Shown here: positions 1 to 8,037 of the stretch, piece by piece
Layout of the letters: every line of letters begins with the position of its first letter
Numbering within the stretch: position 1 is the first letter of the stretch
Source: Streptomyces sp. ISL-10
GTDB taxonomy: Bacteria; Actinomycetota; Actinomycetes; Streptomycetales; Streptomycetaceae
Direction of reading: 5' to 3'
NCBI RefSeq assembly: GCF_018614575.1
Contig: NZ_JAGGOJ010000018.1
Coordinates: forward strand, 124,001 to 188,000
Length of the DNA stretch: 64,000 bases
Notes under the pieces: model-generated
Databases searched by the model: none
The model's input: only the letters and a program-made list of their open reading frames with translations
What the model was told of the DNA's origin: nothing
Program-made: the position numbers and the translations under genes

Positions 1-26
1 TGCCCGCTCCCTGGGAATTGAACCGC

Positions 27-314
27 ATGGTGCGCGCGGTGTCCCTGACCCTGGAGGCGGCGGGCTTTGCGCCGTCGGCGGTCGACGCCGAGGGCGCGAG
101 GACGGCGACGGGCTACCGCGTGCGGCCCGGCGAGCGCCCGGCCACGGTGTACGTGGAGTGGCTGGGCCCGCCGGGCAGCGGCGCCCAGCAGGCGGAGGAG
201 GCCGAGCTGACGGCCTGCGCGGCGGCCCTGAGGCGGCTGGGCTGGGAGGCGCTGCTGTACCGGGGGCCGCGGCGCAGACGTTTCCTGGAGGTGGAGGCGC
301 TGCGCGGTCCGTGA
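27..314 (+). CDS. Small hypothetical protein (95 aa)
   Basis: I do not recognise this protein. The ATG is preceded at a plausible distance by a weak GGGAA Shine-Dalgarno-like stretch. A TTG nine bases further upstream and an open frame to the window edge mean the true start could be earlier. The product is soluble and rich in Ala, Arg and Glu, has no signal peptide or membrane segment, and contains a short region rich in Gly, Pro and Glu around residues 45-60. Codon use is typical of the surrounding genes (strong G/C at third positions). The stop codon sits exactly where a long minisatellite begins, so the 3' end may have been reshaped by the repeat. Confidence 0.55.
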   Translation: MVRAVSLTLEAAGFAPSAVDAEGARTATGYRVRPGERPATVYVEWLGPPGSGAQQAEEAELTACAAALRRLGWEALLYRGPRRRRFLEVEALRGP

Positions 315-950
315 GCCGCGACCGAGGCGACGCGGGCGCACGCCGAAGGCGTAGGCCACTGCCGAGGTGGCGCGGGCATGCCACCGCCGACCTGGCGGGG
401 CAGGCCGGAGCCGCCGCTGGGCCCGCGCGGCAGGCGTGAACCGACCCCTAGGTCGCGCGAATGCATGAGCCGACCCCGAGTCACGCCGGAGGCGTAAGCC
501 ACCGCCGAGGTCGCGCGGCAGGCAAGACCCGCCGCAGGGCCCACACGCCAGGCGCGAACCGCCCCCAGTCACGCCGGAAGCATGAGCCACCGCCCGAGGT
601 GCGGCAGCAGGGCATGAGTCGACCCGAGGTGACGCGGGCGCATGAACCGACCCCGAGGCCGCACAGCAGGCAAGACCCGCCGCAGGGCCCACACGCCAAG
701 CGGGAACCGCCCCAGAGGTCGCGCGGAGGCATGAGCCGGCCCCGAGATCGCGCGACAGGCAAGACCCGCCGCTGAGCCCCCGAGCCAGGCGCGAACCGAC
801 CCCAGTCACGCCGGAGGCGTAAGCCACCGCGAGGGGCGGCGGCAGGGCATGAGTCGACCCGGGGTGACGCGGAGGCGTAGCCACCGCCCACGTGGCACGG
901 CAGGCGAGAGCAGCCGACCTCCACGTCGCGCCGGAACGCGAGCCGTCGTA
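312..950. repeat. Degenerate tandem repeat, about 30-bp unit
   Basis: About 20 imperfect copies of a roughly 30-bp GC-rich unit fill the gap between the hypothetical gene and the GlxA-type regulator. A typical unit contains GGCATGAGCCGACCCCGAG followed by a GTCGCGCGG-like stretch. There is a higher-order period: the stretch GCAAGACCCGCCGCAGGGC recurs about 150 bp later (near 521 and 670). Because the unit is close to 30 bp, open frames run through it on both strands, but they consist of repeated Arg/Pro/Gly peptides and are not credible genes. Confidence 0.8.
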
Positions 951-960
951 CGAACCGGCC

Positions 961-1974
961 CTATGGGGCGACCAGCTCGCCACGTCCTCCGGCCGGCTCG
1001 CCGGCCCCCGCGCGGAACGTCTGGCGGTACGCCGTCGGCGACACCCCGATCGCCGCTGCCATGTGTTGCCGCAGCGACGCCGCCGTGCCGAAGCCGGACT
1101 CCGCGGCGACCCGGTCGACGGGGAGGTCCGTCGTCTCCAGGAGGCGGCGGGCGTGCTCCACACGCTGGCGGGTCAGCCACTGGACCGGGGTCAGGCCGAC
1201 CTCCTCGCGGAAGCGTCGGGAGAACGTCCGGACGCTCATGCGGGCGTGCGCCGACAGCTCGGTGAGGGTGAGCGGGCTGCCCAGCCGGTCGAGGGCCCAG
1301 GCGCGCGTCGCGGACGTCGACGCCGCCGACGGCGGCGGTACGGGGCGTTCGATGAACTGGGCCTGGCCACCGTCCCGCCACGGCGGCACGACGCACAGCC
1401 GCGCCACCCGGTTGGCGACCTCACTGCCGTGGTCGCGGCGCAGCAGGTGCAGGCACAGGTCGACCCCGGCCGCGACCCCCGCCGCCGTCAGCACGTCTCC
1501 GTCGTCGACGAACAGCACACCGGGGTCCACCTCGACGCGGGGAAAGGCACGTTGGAACGCGTCGGCCTCGTTCCAGTGCGTGGTGGCACGGCGTCCGTCG
1601 AGCAGACCGGCGGTGGCGAGGACGTACGAGGCGGTGCAGATGGAGACCATGCGGGTGCCGGGCCGGAGCGTCGTGAAGGCGGCGGCGAGCGGCGCGGGCA
1701 GCCATTGCTGAATTCGGCCCGGGCCGCAGCTGAACGGCGGGACGACGAGCGTGTCCGCGGTCGCGAGTGCGTCGAGCCCGTGCGCGACGGTGACGGAGAA
1801 GTCGGCGCTGGTGCGGACCGTGCCGCCGTCGAGGCCGCAGGTGATCACCTCGTACAGCGGTTCGCCGTCCGGTCCTTGGGCGGTGCCGAAGATGCGGACC
1901 GGGATGCTCAACTCGAAGGGGTAGACGCCGTCGAGCGCGAGGACGACGACGCGGTGCGGGGCGGAAGGAGCCAT
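961..1974 (-). CDS. GlxA-family (DJ-1/PfpI + AraC HTH) transcriptional regulator
   Basis: This 337-aa protein has the two-domain layout of GlxA/FtrA-type regulators. The N-terminal half (about residues 8-180) is a DJ-1/PfpI-like fold, with the family signature around the SICTASYVLATAGLLDGR stretch and the following TTHW. The C-terminal part (about 225-325) is an AraC-type double helix-turn-helix, ending in the usual GFGTAASLRQHM...GVSPTAYR second-helix pattern. The ATG at 1974 is chosen because AAGGA lies 8 bp upstream; two ATGs 18-21 bp further upstream have no better site. It is divergent from the oxidoreductase gene, which may be its target; that is inference. The C-terminal tail is a short Gly/Ala-rich extension. 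Confidence 0.88.
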   Translation of the reverse strand: MAPSAPHRVVVLALDGVYPFELSIPVRIFGTAQGPDGEPLYEVITCGLDGGTVRTSADFSVTVAHGLDALATADTLVVPPFSCGPGRIQQWLPAPLAAAFTTLRPGTRMVSICTASYVLATAGLLDGRRATTHWNEADAFQRAFPRVEVDPGVLFVDDGDVLTAAGVAAGVDLCLHLLRRDHGSEVANRVARLCVVPPWRDGGQAQFIERPVPPPSAASTSATRAWALDRLGSPLTLTELSAHARMSVRTFSRRFREEVGLTPVQWLTRQRVEHARRLLETTDLPVDRVAAESGFGTAASLRQHMAAAIGVSPTAYRQTFRAGAGEPAGGRGELVAP

Positions 1975-2088
1975 GGCCAGATCCTTGCACATCATGGCCA
2001 TCCGGCCACTCGAATGCGGCTTCCCGCTGCCGCAGGGTGGGTCCCGGGCCTCCGACCGGGGGCAATTCCCTTCGGAGGAGCGGACATC

Positions 2089-3036
2089 ATGCGGAACGTC
2101 ATGCGGGCCATCAGGCAGGACACACTCGGCGGACCGGACGTGTTGAAGATCGTCGAGGTCGACCGGCCCGAGCCCGGTCCATCGGAGGTCCTGGTGCGGG
2201 TCCACGCCGCCGGGGTCAACCCGACGGACTGGTGGCACCGTTCGACGGGCGGACTGCTCGGCGAGGGACGCCCGGTGCCGCTCGGCTGGGACGTCTCCGG
2301 TGTCGTGGAGGCCGTCGGGCTCGGTGTGACGATGTACCGGCCGGGCGACGAGGTCTTCGGCATGCCGCGGCTGCCCGAACCGGCAGGCGCATACGCCGAG
2401 TTCATGACGTCCCCGGCCCGTCACCTGGCCCGTAAGCCGGCCGGGATCTCGCACGTCGAGGCGGCCGCTCTGCCGATCGCCGCACTGACGGCGTGGCAGT
2501 CGCTGGTCGACACCGCCGGCGTGCGCCCCGGACAGCGGGTGCTGATCCACGCGGCGGCCGGGGGCGTCGGGCATCTGGCCGTCCAGATCGCGAAGGCGCG
2601 TGGCGCGTATGTGATCGGCACGGCGAGCGCGGCCAAGCACGCGTTTGTGCGGGGGCTCGGCGCGGACGAGGTCGTCGACTACCGGACGACGGACTTCACC
2701 GCGGCCGTCGCGGACGTGGACGTGGTTCTGGACGCCGTCGGCGGCGAGTACGGGCCGCGTTCGCTGGAAGTGCTCCGGCCGGGAGGCACGCTGGTGTCCA
2801 TCGCCTCGCCCGCGGAGGCGCACCTCGCCGGCGCGGCCGAACAGCGCGGCCTGCGCGCGGGCTTCACCATCGTCGAACCCGACAACGGCGGCCTGCGGGA
2901 GATCGCCGCGCTGGTGGAATCGGGCCGCCTGCGCGTGCACGTCGACACCGTGCTGCCGCTGGAGCAGGCGGCCAAGGCCCACGAGATCGGCGAGACGGGC
3001 CGGACGCAGGGAAAGATCGTGCTCACGGTGGTGTGA
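2089..3036 (+). CDS. NADP-dependent quinone oxidoreductase-like protein (MDR family)
   Basis: A 315-aa zinc-independent medium-chain dehydrogenase/reductase of the quinone oxidoreductase (QOR) group. The GroES-like N-terminal domain contains VHAAGVNPTDW and LGWDVSGVVEAVG. The Rossmann NADPH site AAAGGVGHLAVQIAKARGA lies near residues 155-175. The catalytic zinc cysteine of true alcohol dehydrogenases is absent. The start is supported by a GGAGGAG site about 9 bp upstream. Expected role: cytosolic NADPH-dependent reduction of a quinone or an enone. It is divergent from a GlxA-type regulator that could control it. The gene ends in a strong hairpin shared with the convergent neighbour. Confidence 0.88.
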   Translation: MRNVMRAIRQDTLGGPDVLKIVEVDRPEPGPSEVLVRVHAAGVNPTDWWHRSTGGLLGEGRPVPLGWDVSGVVEAVGLGVTMYRPGDEVFGMPRLPEPAGAYAEFMTSPARHLARKPAGISHVEAAALPIAALTAWQSLVDTAGVRPGQRVLIHAAAGGVGHLAVQIAKARGAYVIGTASAAKHAFVRGLGADEVVDYRTTDFTAAVADVDVVLDAVGGEYGPRSLEVLRPGGTLVSIASPAEAHLAGAAEQRGLRAGFTIVEPDNGGLREIAALVESGRLRVHVDTVLPLEQAAKAHEIGETGRTQGKIVLTVV

Positions 3037-3043
3037 GCGGACG

Positions 3044-3078
3044 CCCGGGGGCGCCGCCGCGTGGGCGGCGCCCCCGGG
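3044..3078. terminator. Bidirectional hairpin terminator
   Basis: A perfect 15-bp inverted repeat (CCCGGGGGCGCCGCC and its complement) with a 5-nt loop sits between the convergent oxidoreductase and FG-GAP genes. There is no long U-tract, as is common for Streptomyces terminators. Confidence 0.75.
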
Positions 3079-3089
3079 GCCGTGTGTGC

Positions 3090-4862
3090 CTAGTACAGGC
3101 CGGAGTACGTGTTCCAGCCGGTGCCGATCTTCGCCTTGGGCAGGAAGCCGCCCTTGCCGTTGGCGTCGTAGCGGTAGAGCACGCCGTCGCTGGTGCGGGC
3201 GACGAGGTCCGCGCGGCCGTCGCCGTTCATGTCGCCCGGCGCGGCCAGCTTGGTGTACTGGCCCCAGCCGGAACCGATCAGCTTCTTCGCCGCGAACGGC
3301 GCGGAAGCGACGCCCGTACCCTGGTACAGGTACAGCTTGCCGTCCTTGGCGCGCGCGATCAGGTCCGCACGGCCGTCACCGCTGATGTCACCGGCGCCGA
3401 CGAGCACGTTGAACTGGCCCCAGCCGGAACCGATCCGCTGCTTCGCCGCGAAGCCGGTGCCGCTGCCGTTGCCCCGGTAGAGGAACAGCTCGCCCGCCGA
3501 GTTGCGGGCCAGCAGGTCGCCCTTGCCGTCACCGGACAGGTCACCAGGACCGACGAGGGTGTTGTAGACGCCCCAGCCGCTGCCGATGTGCCAGGGACCC
3601 GAGCCGTCGTTCAGGGCGTAGTTGTACAGGTGGCCGTCGTAGACCTGGAGCAGGTCGGCATAGTTGTCGTCGTCGAGCGAGGACACGACCGAGATCTTCG
3701 CGCCCTTCCAGCCGCCGTCGTCACTGACCTTCTGCCGGGCCGCGAACTGGCCGTTGTTGCGGTCGTAGTACCAGTAGAGGGTGCCCCAGGTGTCGAGGCC
3801 CCACAGCTCGTCCTTGCCCCACGAGGACATGTTGGCGGCGTTCGCGAACTGGCTCGCGGCGTTCCAGCCCGTGTCCTCCTTCAGACGCGGCAGGAACGCG
3901 CCCGTGCCGGTGGACGTGTAGCGGTACAGGTCGCCGTTGTGCGCCCGTGCGTACAGCTCGGCGTTGCCGTCCTCGTCGATGTCGTCGATGCTGAACAGCG
4001 TGTTGTAGACGTTCCAGCCGCTGCCGACCTTGACCCTGTCCTTGAAGGGACGGCTGGGCTCGCCGGTGCCGCTGTAGAAGAACAGCTCACCCGCGGTGTT
4101 GCGGGCGAAGAGGTCCGCGATGCCGTCGTTGTTGACGTCGTTCACGCCGGCGAGCTGGTCGTACTGGCCCCAGCCGGAGCCGACCTTCACGCGCGAGGCC
4201 AGCGGCTCGGCGCCGCCGGGCGTCGCCCGGTACAGGAAGAGCTCGCCCGCGAAGTTGCGCGCGAGGACGTCGCCGACGCCGTCGCCGGTCAGATCGCCGG
4301 GCGAGAACACCTTGTTGTAGATCTGCCAGCCCGTGCCCGACCAGTAGACGCTCGGGTAGTACGGGTCGTTCACGTGCGCCGCGAGGCGGCCCGACGCCGA
4401 CAGGGTGAAGTGGACCGGGCCGTCCGGACGGAGGCCCGCCACCGAGAAGACGTCCTTGAAGACCTGCGAGCCGGACCCGTAGCCGTCGGAGAAGTTCATC
4501 TCGTGGGTCTCGGCACCGGTCGAGACGATCACTCGGCCGTCGAGGGCCTGGAAGATCAGGTCGGACCAGCCGTCGCCGTCCACGTCGCTGCGCGGCGCGG
4601 CCAGCGGGGCGCCCTCGTCCAGGGAGCTGAACGCGCCGCGGTTCACCTCGGGGCGCGGCAGTTCCAGGCTGGGCAGCGCGGTGTCGTCGGATCCGGGCCG
4701 TTCGACGGTGGGGCGCGGCGCGGGGGCGTCGTCGGCATGGGCGGCCGGGGCCGCCAGCAGCATGCCGGCGGCGAGGGCGATCGCGGTGCAGGCGGCGACG
4801 CGCATGCGGGCGCGGGCGCTGGTGGTTCTGTGTGGACCGGCTGCGGCGCAGCCGGATTCCAT
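3090..4862 (-). CDS. Secreted FG-GAP/VCBS-repeat beta-propeller protein
   Basis: A 590-aa exported protein. An Arg-rich N-region is followed by a hydrophobic signal peptide ending near AAHA (about residue 43). The rest is about nine FG-GAP/VCBS-like repeats, each with a calcium-loop motif such as DLSGDGKGDLL, DISGDGRADLI or DMNGDGRADLV, followed by an aromatic strand (ELFLYRG). The repeats nearest the C-terminus are cleanest. The fourth and fifth are degenerate (SSWGKDELWG, SSLDDDNYADLL). Repeats are separated by IGSGWGxYNxL spacers. Such propellers bind ligands or carbohydrates outside the cell; no catalytic domain is visible. ATG 4862 was chosen; a later ATG (MRVAAC) would give a more compact signal peptide. 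Confidence 0.85.
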   Translation of the reverse strand: MESGCAAAGPHRTTSARARMRVAACTAIALAAGMLLAAPAAHADDAPAPRPTVERPGSDDTALPSLELPRPEVNRGAFSSLDEGAPLAAPRSDVDGDGWSDLIFQALDGRVIVSTGAETHEMNFSDGYGSGSQVFKDVFSVAGLRPDGPVHFTLSASGRLAAHVNDPYYPSVYWSGTGWQIYNKVFSPGDLTGDGVGDVLARNFAGELFLYRATPGGAEPLASRVKVGSGWGQYDQLAGVNDVNNDGIADLFARNTAGELFFYSGTGEPSRPFKDRVKVGSGWNVYNTLFSIDDIDEDGNAELYARAHNGDLYRYTSTGTGAFLPRLKEDTGWNAASQFANAANMSSWGKDELWGLDTWGTLYWYYDRNNGQFAARQKVSDDGGWKGAKISVVSSLDDDNYADLLQVYDGHLYNYALNDGSGPWHIGSGWGVYNTLVGPGDLSGDGKGDLLARNSAGELFLYRGNGSGTGFAAKQRIGSGWGQFNVLVGAGDISGDGRADLIARAKDGKLYLYQGTGVASAPFAAKKLIGSGWGQYTKLAAPGDMNGDGRADLVARTSDGVLYRYDANGKGGFLPKAKIGTGWNTYSGLY

Positions 4863-5170
4863 GGGTGTCAAGGTCCCCCCTCGAAGGGTGTCATCTGCAC
4901 AGCCGCCTCCGGGGCGCCGCGCTCGGTGGTGCGCGCCCATGGGGGTTTCGGAGCGGTGGTGCAGTGGTGCTGGCACGGGAATAGACATGCCAGGTTGGGC
5001 GAAGGATGTACGGGAACCGAAAGCAATTTCGACGACCCTCCACCGAGGCGCCGCCCCTCCGGACGGGCCGCACAGAGCCGGGGTCCCCGACACGCACAAC
5101 GATGTCGGTGACCCCGGCCCTCACGAGCGGGTGGGCCATCAGGCCGTCAGGCCGTTTCGACGACGACTGC
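4863..5170. other. Intergenic region upstream of the propeller gene
   Basis: This stretch holds no credible gene on either strand. It must contain the promoter of the leftward propeller gene; no clear consensus elements could be fixed by eye. Base composition is locally less GC-rich around 4975-5040. Confidence 0.4.
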
Positions 5171-5244
5171 GCCGTGACTACGCCTGCCGTGACTGCCGTG
5201 ACTGCCGTCACCCGCGACTGCGGTGACTGCGGTGACTGCCGCGA
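5171..5244. repeat. 9-bp tandem repeat next to aminotransferase stop
   Basis: About seven copies of a 9-bp unit (GCCGTGACT and variants GCGGTGACT, GCCGCGACT) run directly up to the stop codon of the aminotransferase gene. The array is direct, not inverted, so it is not itself a terminator hairpin. Confidence 0.75.
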
Positions 5245-6600
5245 CTACACCGTGAACTCGTCCGCCACGGACAGCGCCGCGTCCAGGGCCGCCAGGCCCT
5301 CCTTCGCCTCCGCCTCCGTCACGTTGCACGGCGGCACCGCATGCGTACGGTTCATGTTCACGAAGGGCCACAGGCCGTTCTTCTTGCAGGCCGCTCCGAA
5401 CGCCGCCATCGCAGCGTTCGCCTCGCCGGTGGCGTTGTACGGGACCAGCGGCTCGTGCGTCTCGCGGTCGCGGACCAGCTCCAGGGCCCAGAACGCGCCC
5501 GTGCCGCGCACCTCGCCCACCGACGGATGGCGTTCCGCCAGCTCGCGGAGGCCGGGGCCGAGCACCGTCTCGCCGATGCGGGCCGCGTGCTCGACGATCT
5601 TCTCCTCCTCCATCACCTTGATGGTGGCGACGGCGGCCGCACAGGCCAGGGGGTGACCGGAGTACGTCAGCCCGCCCGGGTAGGGGCGCTTGTCGAAGGT
5701 CGCTGCGATCTCGGCCGAGATCGCGACACCGCCCAGCGGTACGTAACCGGAATTGACACCCTTCGCGAAGGTCATCAGGTCCGGCACCACGTCGAAGTGC
5801 TCGGCCGCGAACCACGTGCCGGTGCGGCCGAAGCCCGCCATGACCTCGTCGAGCACGAAGACGATGCCGTGGCGGTCGCAGATCTCGCGAACGCCCGCGA
5901 GGTAGCCGGACGGCGGGGTCATGATGCCCGCCGTGCCGGGGATCGTCTCCAGGATGATCGCCGCGACGGTCTGCGGACCCTCGAAGGCGATGGTGTCCTC
6001 CAGGTGCGTCAGGGCGCGCGCGCACTCCTCCGCCTCCGTCGAGGAGTAGAACGGCGAGCGGTAGAGGAACGGGCCCCAGAAGTGGACGACGCCTGCGGTG
6101 CCGTTGTCGTTGGCCCAGCGGCGCGGGTCGCCGGTGACGTTGATCGCGGTCGCGGTGCCGCCGTGGTACGAGCGGTAGGCGGAGAGCACCTTCGGGCGGC
6201 CCGTGTGCAGGCGGGCCATGCGGATGGCGTTCTCAACGGCCTCGGCGCCGCCGTTGGTGAAGAAGATCTTGTCCAGGTCGCCCGGGGTCCGCTCGGCGAT
6301 CAGCCGGGCGGCCTCGGAGCGCGGCTCGACCGCGAACGCGGGCGCGAAGGTGGCGAGCCTGCCCGCCTGCTCCTGGATCGCGGCGACGACCTTCGGGTGC
6401 TGGTACCCGATGTTGGTGTAGACGAGGCCGCTGGTGAAGTCGAGGTAGCGGTTCCCGTCGTAGTCCCAGAAGTACGAACCCTCGGCGCCGGCGACGGCGA
6501 GCGGGTCGATCAGTCCCTGGGCGGACCAGGAGTGGAACACGTGCGCGCGGTCCGCCGCCTTGACGGCGGCACCGGCCTGGGGATCGGCATGAGGGGTCAT
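5245..6600 (-). CDS. Class III PLP-dependent aminotransferase
   Basis: A 451-aa aspartate aminotransferase-superfamily class III enzyme (omega-transaminase/GABA-type). Visible signatures are the PLP phosphate loop TNGGAEAVENAIRMAR, the AYRSYHGGT stretch, the VLDEVMAGFGRTGTWFA cofactor-ring motif with its aspartate, and the Schiff-base lysine in TFAKGVNSGYVPLGG. Length is normal for the family. It probably moves an amino group from an amine or omega-amino acid to a keto acid; the amine donor cannot be named from sequence. It is followed by a 9-bp tandem array and faces away from the DJ-1/MarR operon. Confidence 0.92.
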   Translation of the reverse strand: MTPHADPQAGAAVKAADRAHVFHSWSAQGLIDPLAVAGAEGSYFWDYDGNRYLDFTSGLVYTNIGYQHPKVVAAIQEQAGRLATFAPAFAVEPRSEAARLIAERTPGDLDKIFFTNGGAEAVENAIRMARLHTGRPKVLSAYRSYHGGTATAINVTGDPRRWANDNGTAGVVHFWGPFLYRSPFYSSTEAEECARALTHLEDTIAFEGPQTVAAIILETIPGTAGIMTPPSGYLAGVREICDRHGIVFVLDEVMAGFGRTGTWFAAEHFDVVPDLMTFAKGVNSGYVPLGGVAISAEIAATFDKRPYPGGLTYSGHPLACAAAVATIKVMEEEKIVEHAARIGETVLGPGLRELAERHPSVGEVRGTGAFWALELVRDRETHEPLVPYNATGEANAAMAAFGAACKKNGLWPFVNMNRTHAVPPCNVTEAEAKEGLAALDAALSVADEFTV

Positions 6601-6767
6601 GCCGGCCAGCGTAGGGAGGGGCGCGCGGGAGCCGACATGGCCACCTTGTATGACCTCCGCCTCCCTGCCTGGGCAGGGTGTCGGGTCTGCCCGGGCGCGG
6701 GGCCAGGACCCTGCCCGGGAGGGGGCACCGGACCTTGCCGGGAGAGGCCCCGGGACCCGTCGCGTGA

Positions 6768-6803
6768 TTGACAGCATACTGTCGATATGACAGTCTACTG
6801 TCA
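6768..6803 (+). promoter_or_regulatory. Paired palindromic operators with a -35-like box before the DJ-1/MarR operon
   Basis: Two matching 16-bp palindromes lie 19 bp apart centre to centre: 6769-6784 (TGACAGCATACTGTCG, two outer or inner mismatches) and 6788-6803 (TGACAGTCTACTGTCA, perfect 7-bp arms). The junction also forms a third, overlapping palindrome. A TTGACA -35-like hexamer (6768-6773) is embedded in the first copy, and an AGGAGG site for the next gene follows at 6815-6820. Palindromes of this size over a promoter are typical MarR binding sites, and a MarR gene is the second gene of the operon, so autorepression is likely (inference). Confidence 0.72.
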
Positions 6804-6826
6804 TCAAAAGTTCGAGGAGGGCACCC

Positions 6827-7420
6827 ATGACCCGCAAGATCGTTCATCTGGCCGTGTACGACACCCAAGCCGACTGGGAGACGGGCCACGCCACCGCCCA
6901 CCTCGCGCAGAACGGCTTCACCGTGCGGGCGGTCGGCCTCACCACCGAGCCCGTCACCACCATGGGCGGCCTCCGCATCCAGCCCGATCTGGCGCTGGAC
7001 GCACTGGACCCTGCCGACAGCGCACTGCTGATCCTCCCGGGCGCCTCCCTGTGGGACACCGGCGACAAGCTGGCGCCGTTCGCCCGGGCGGCGCGGGCGT
7101 TCCTCGACGCGGGCGTCCCGGTCGCGGCCATCTGCGGTGCGACGGCCGGCCTCGCCCGTGAGGGCCTGCTCGACGACCGCGCGCACACCAGCGCCGTCTC
7201 CTTCTACCTGGAGGCCACCGGTTACCGGGGCGGCGAGCGGTACGTGGAGGCGGACGCCGTCACCGACCGCGATCTGATCACCGCGGGCCCGACCGAGCCG
7301 GTCGCCTTCGCCCGCGAGATCTTCGCCCGGCTGGGGGTGTACGAGGGCGAGCAGCTGGACGCCTGGTACCGGCTGTTCCACGACTCGGACCCGACGGCGT
7401 ACGAGATCCTTTCGGCATGA
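6827..7420 (+). CDS. DJ-1/PfpI family protein (type 1 glutamine amidotransferase-like)
   Basis: A 197-aa single-domain DJ-1/PfpI protein. The nucleophile elbow VAAICGATAGLAREG places the conserved cysteine at residue 103, in the usual AxCGAT context. The family covers deglycase-like, chaperone-like and isonitrile hydratase activities, so no single reaction can be assigned. An AGGAGG site lies 6 bp before the ATG. The stop overlaps the start of the MarR gene by 4 bp (ATGA), so the two are co-translated. A pair of palindromic operators precedes the gene. The arrangement suggests a stress- or electrophile-responsive enzyme under its own MarR repressor. Confidence 0.88.
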   Translation: MTRKIVHLAVYDTQADWETGHATAHLAQNGFTVRAVGLTTEPVTTMGGLRIQPDLALDALDPADSALLILPGASLWDTGDKLAPFARAARAFLDAGVPVAAICGATAGLAREGLLDDRAHTSAVSFYLEATGYRGGERYVEADAVTDRDLITAGPTEPVAFAREIFARLGVYEGEQLDAWYRLFHDSDPTAYEILSA

Positions 7421-7899
7421 GCACGCACATATCCGAGAACCACCCGCAGGAACTGCTGACCCGTACCGCGCTGGGCGTCTTCCGGCTGAACGGCCAGTTC
7501 ATCACCGTCTCCGACGCCCTGGCCCGGGAGGCCGGGCTGACGGCGGCCCGCTGGCAGGTGCTCGGCGCGGTGCTCCGCGAGCCGCAGTCCGTGGCCCAGA
7601 TCGCCCGCACGATGGGCATCACCCGGCAGAGCGTGCAGCGCGTCGCCGATCTGCTGGCCGGGCAAGGGCTCGCGGAGTACGGGCCCAACCCGGCACACCG
7701 GCGCGCCAAACTGCTGCATGTGACGGAGGCGGGGCGCGAGGCGATCCGGAAGATCGACCCGGGTCACGCCATGCTCGCCCGCCAACTGCTCGGACAGCTC
7801 GGGGCGGAGGAGTTCGCGGAGACCGTGCGGGTGCTGGAGCGGCTGTCGAGGGCGATGGACGCCATCGAGCACGATGCGCGGGGGACCACGAGCGCCTGA
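7417..7899 (+). CDS. MarR family transcriptional regulator
   Basis: A 160-aa winged-helix regulator. Residues about 35-105 form the MarR DNA-binding core: LTAARWQVLGAVL, then the recognition helix in IARTMGITRQSVQRVADLL and the wing with NPAHRRAKLLHVTEAG. It starts inside the stop of the DJ-1 gene (ATGA overlap). It most likely binds the twin palindromes upstream of the operon and is released by a small-molecule ligand or oxidation. No cysteine is present near the dimer N-terminus, so a ligand switch is more likely than a thiol switch. Confidence 0.92.
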   Translation: MSTHISENHPQELLTRTALGVFRLNGQFITVSDALAREAGLTAARWQVLGAVLREPQSVAQIARTMGITRQSVQRVADLLAGQGLAEYGPNPAHRRAKLLHVTEAGREAIRKIDPGHAMLARQLLGQLGAEEFAETVRVLERLSRAMDAIEHDARGTTSA

Positions 7900-8037
7900 A
7901 CCGCGGGCGGGGGCGGCCGAACGGCACGGGACCGGCCCGCCGCACGGGGAGCCTCGCCCTCGCGGCCCCGCGGACCCCGATGCGCGGCACTATCCTCTGT
8001 CCGTCGAACAATCGGACATGGGGGAGGGCCACGCGCC

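Noticed and set aside
312..950. The repeat array as a CRISPR
   Set aside because: The units are contiguous and degenerate; there are no unique spacers of uniform length and no cas genes.
892..2088. Long + strand frame running through the GlxA-type gene into the oxidoreductase
   Set aside because: It overlaps the GlxA-type gene on the opposite strand; its translation has long Arg/Gly runs. The oxidoreductase has a ribosome site at its own ATG at 2089.
2493..5111. Very long + strand open frame opposite the propeller gene
   Set aside because: It is a shadow of GC-rich coding on the other strand. The FG-GAP motifs exist only on the minus strand.
5171..5244. 9-bp array as a terminator hairpin
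   Set aside because: Units repeat in the same orientation and do not pair with each other to a stable stem.
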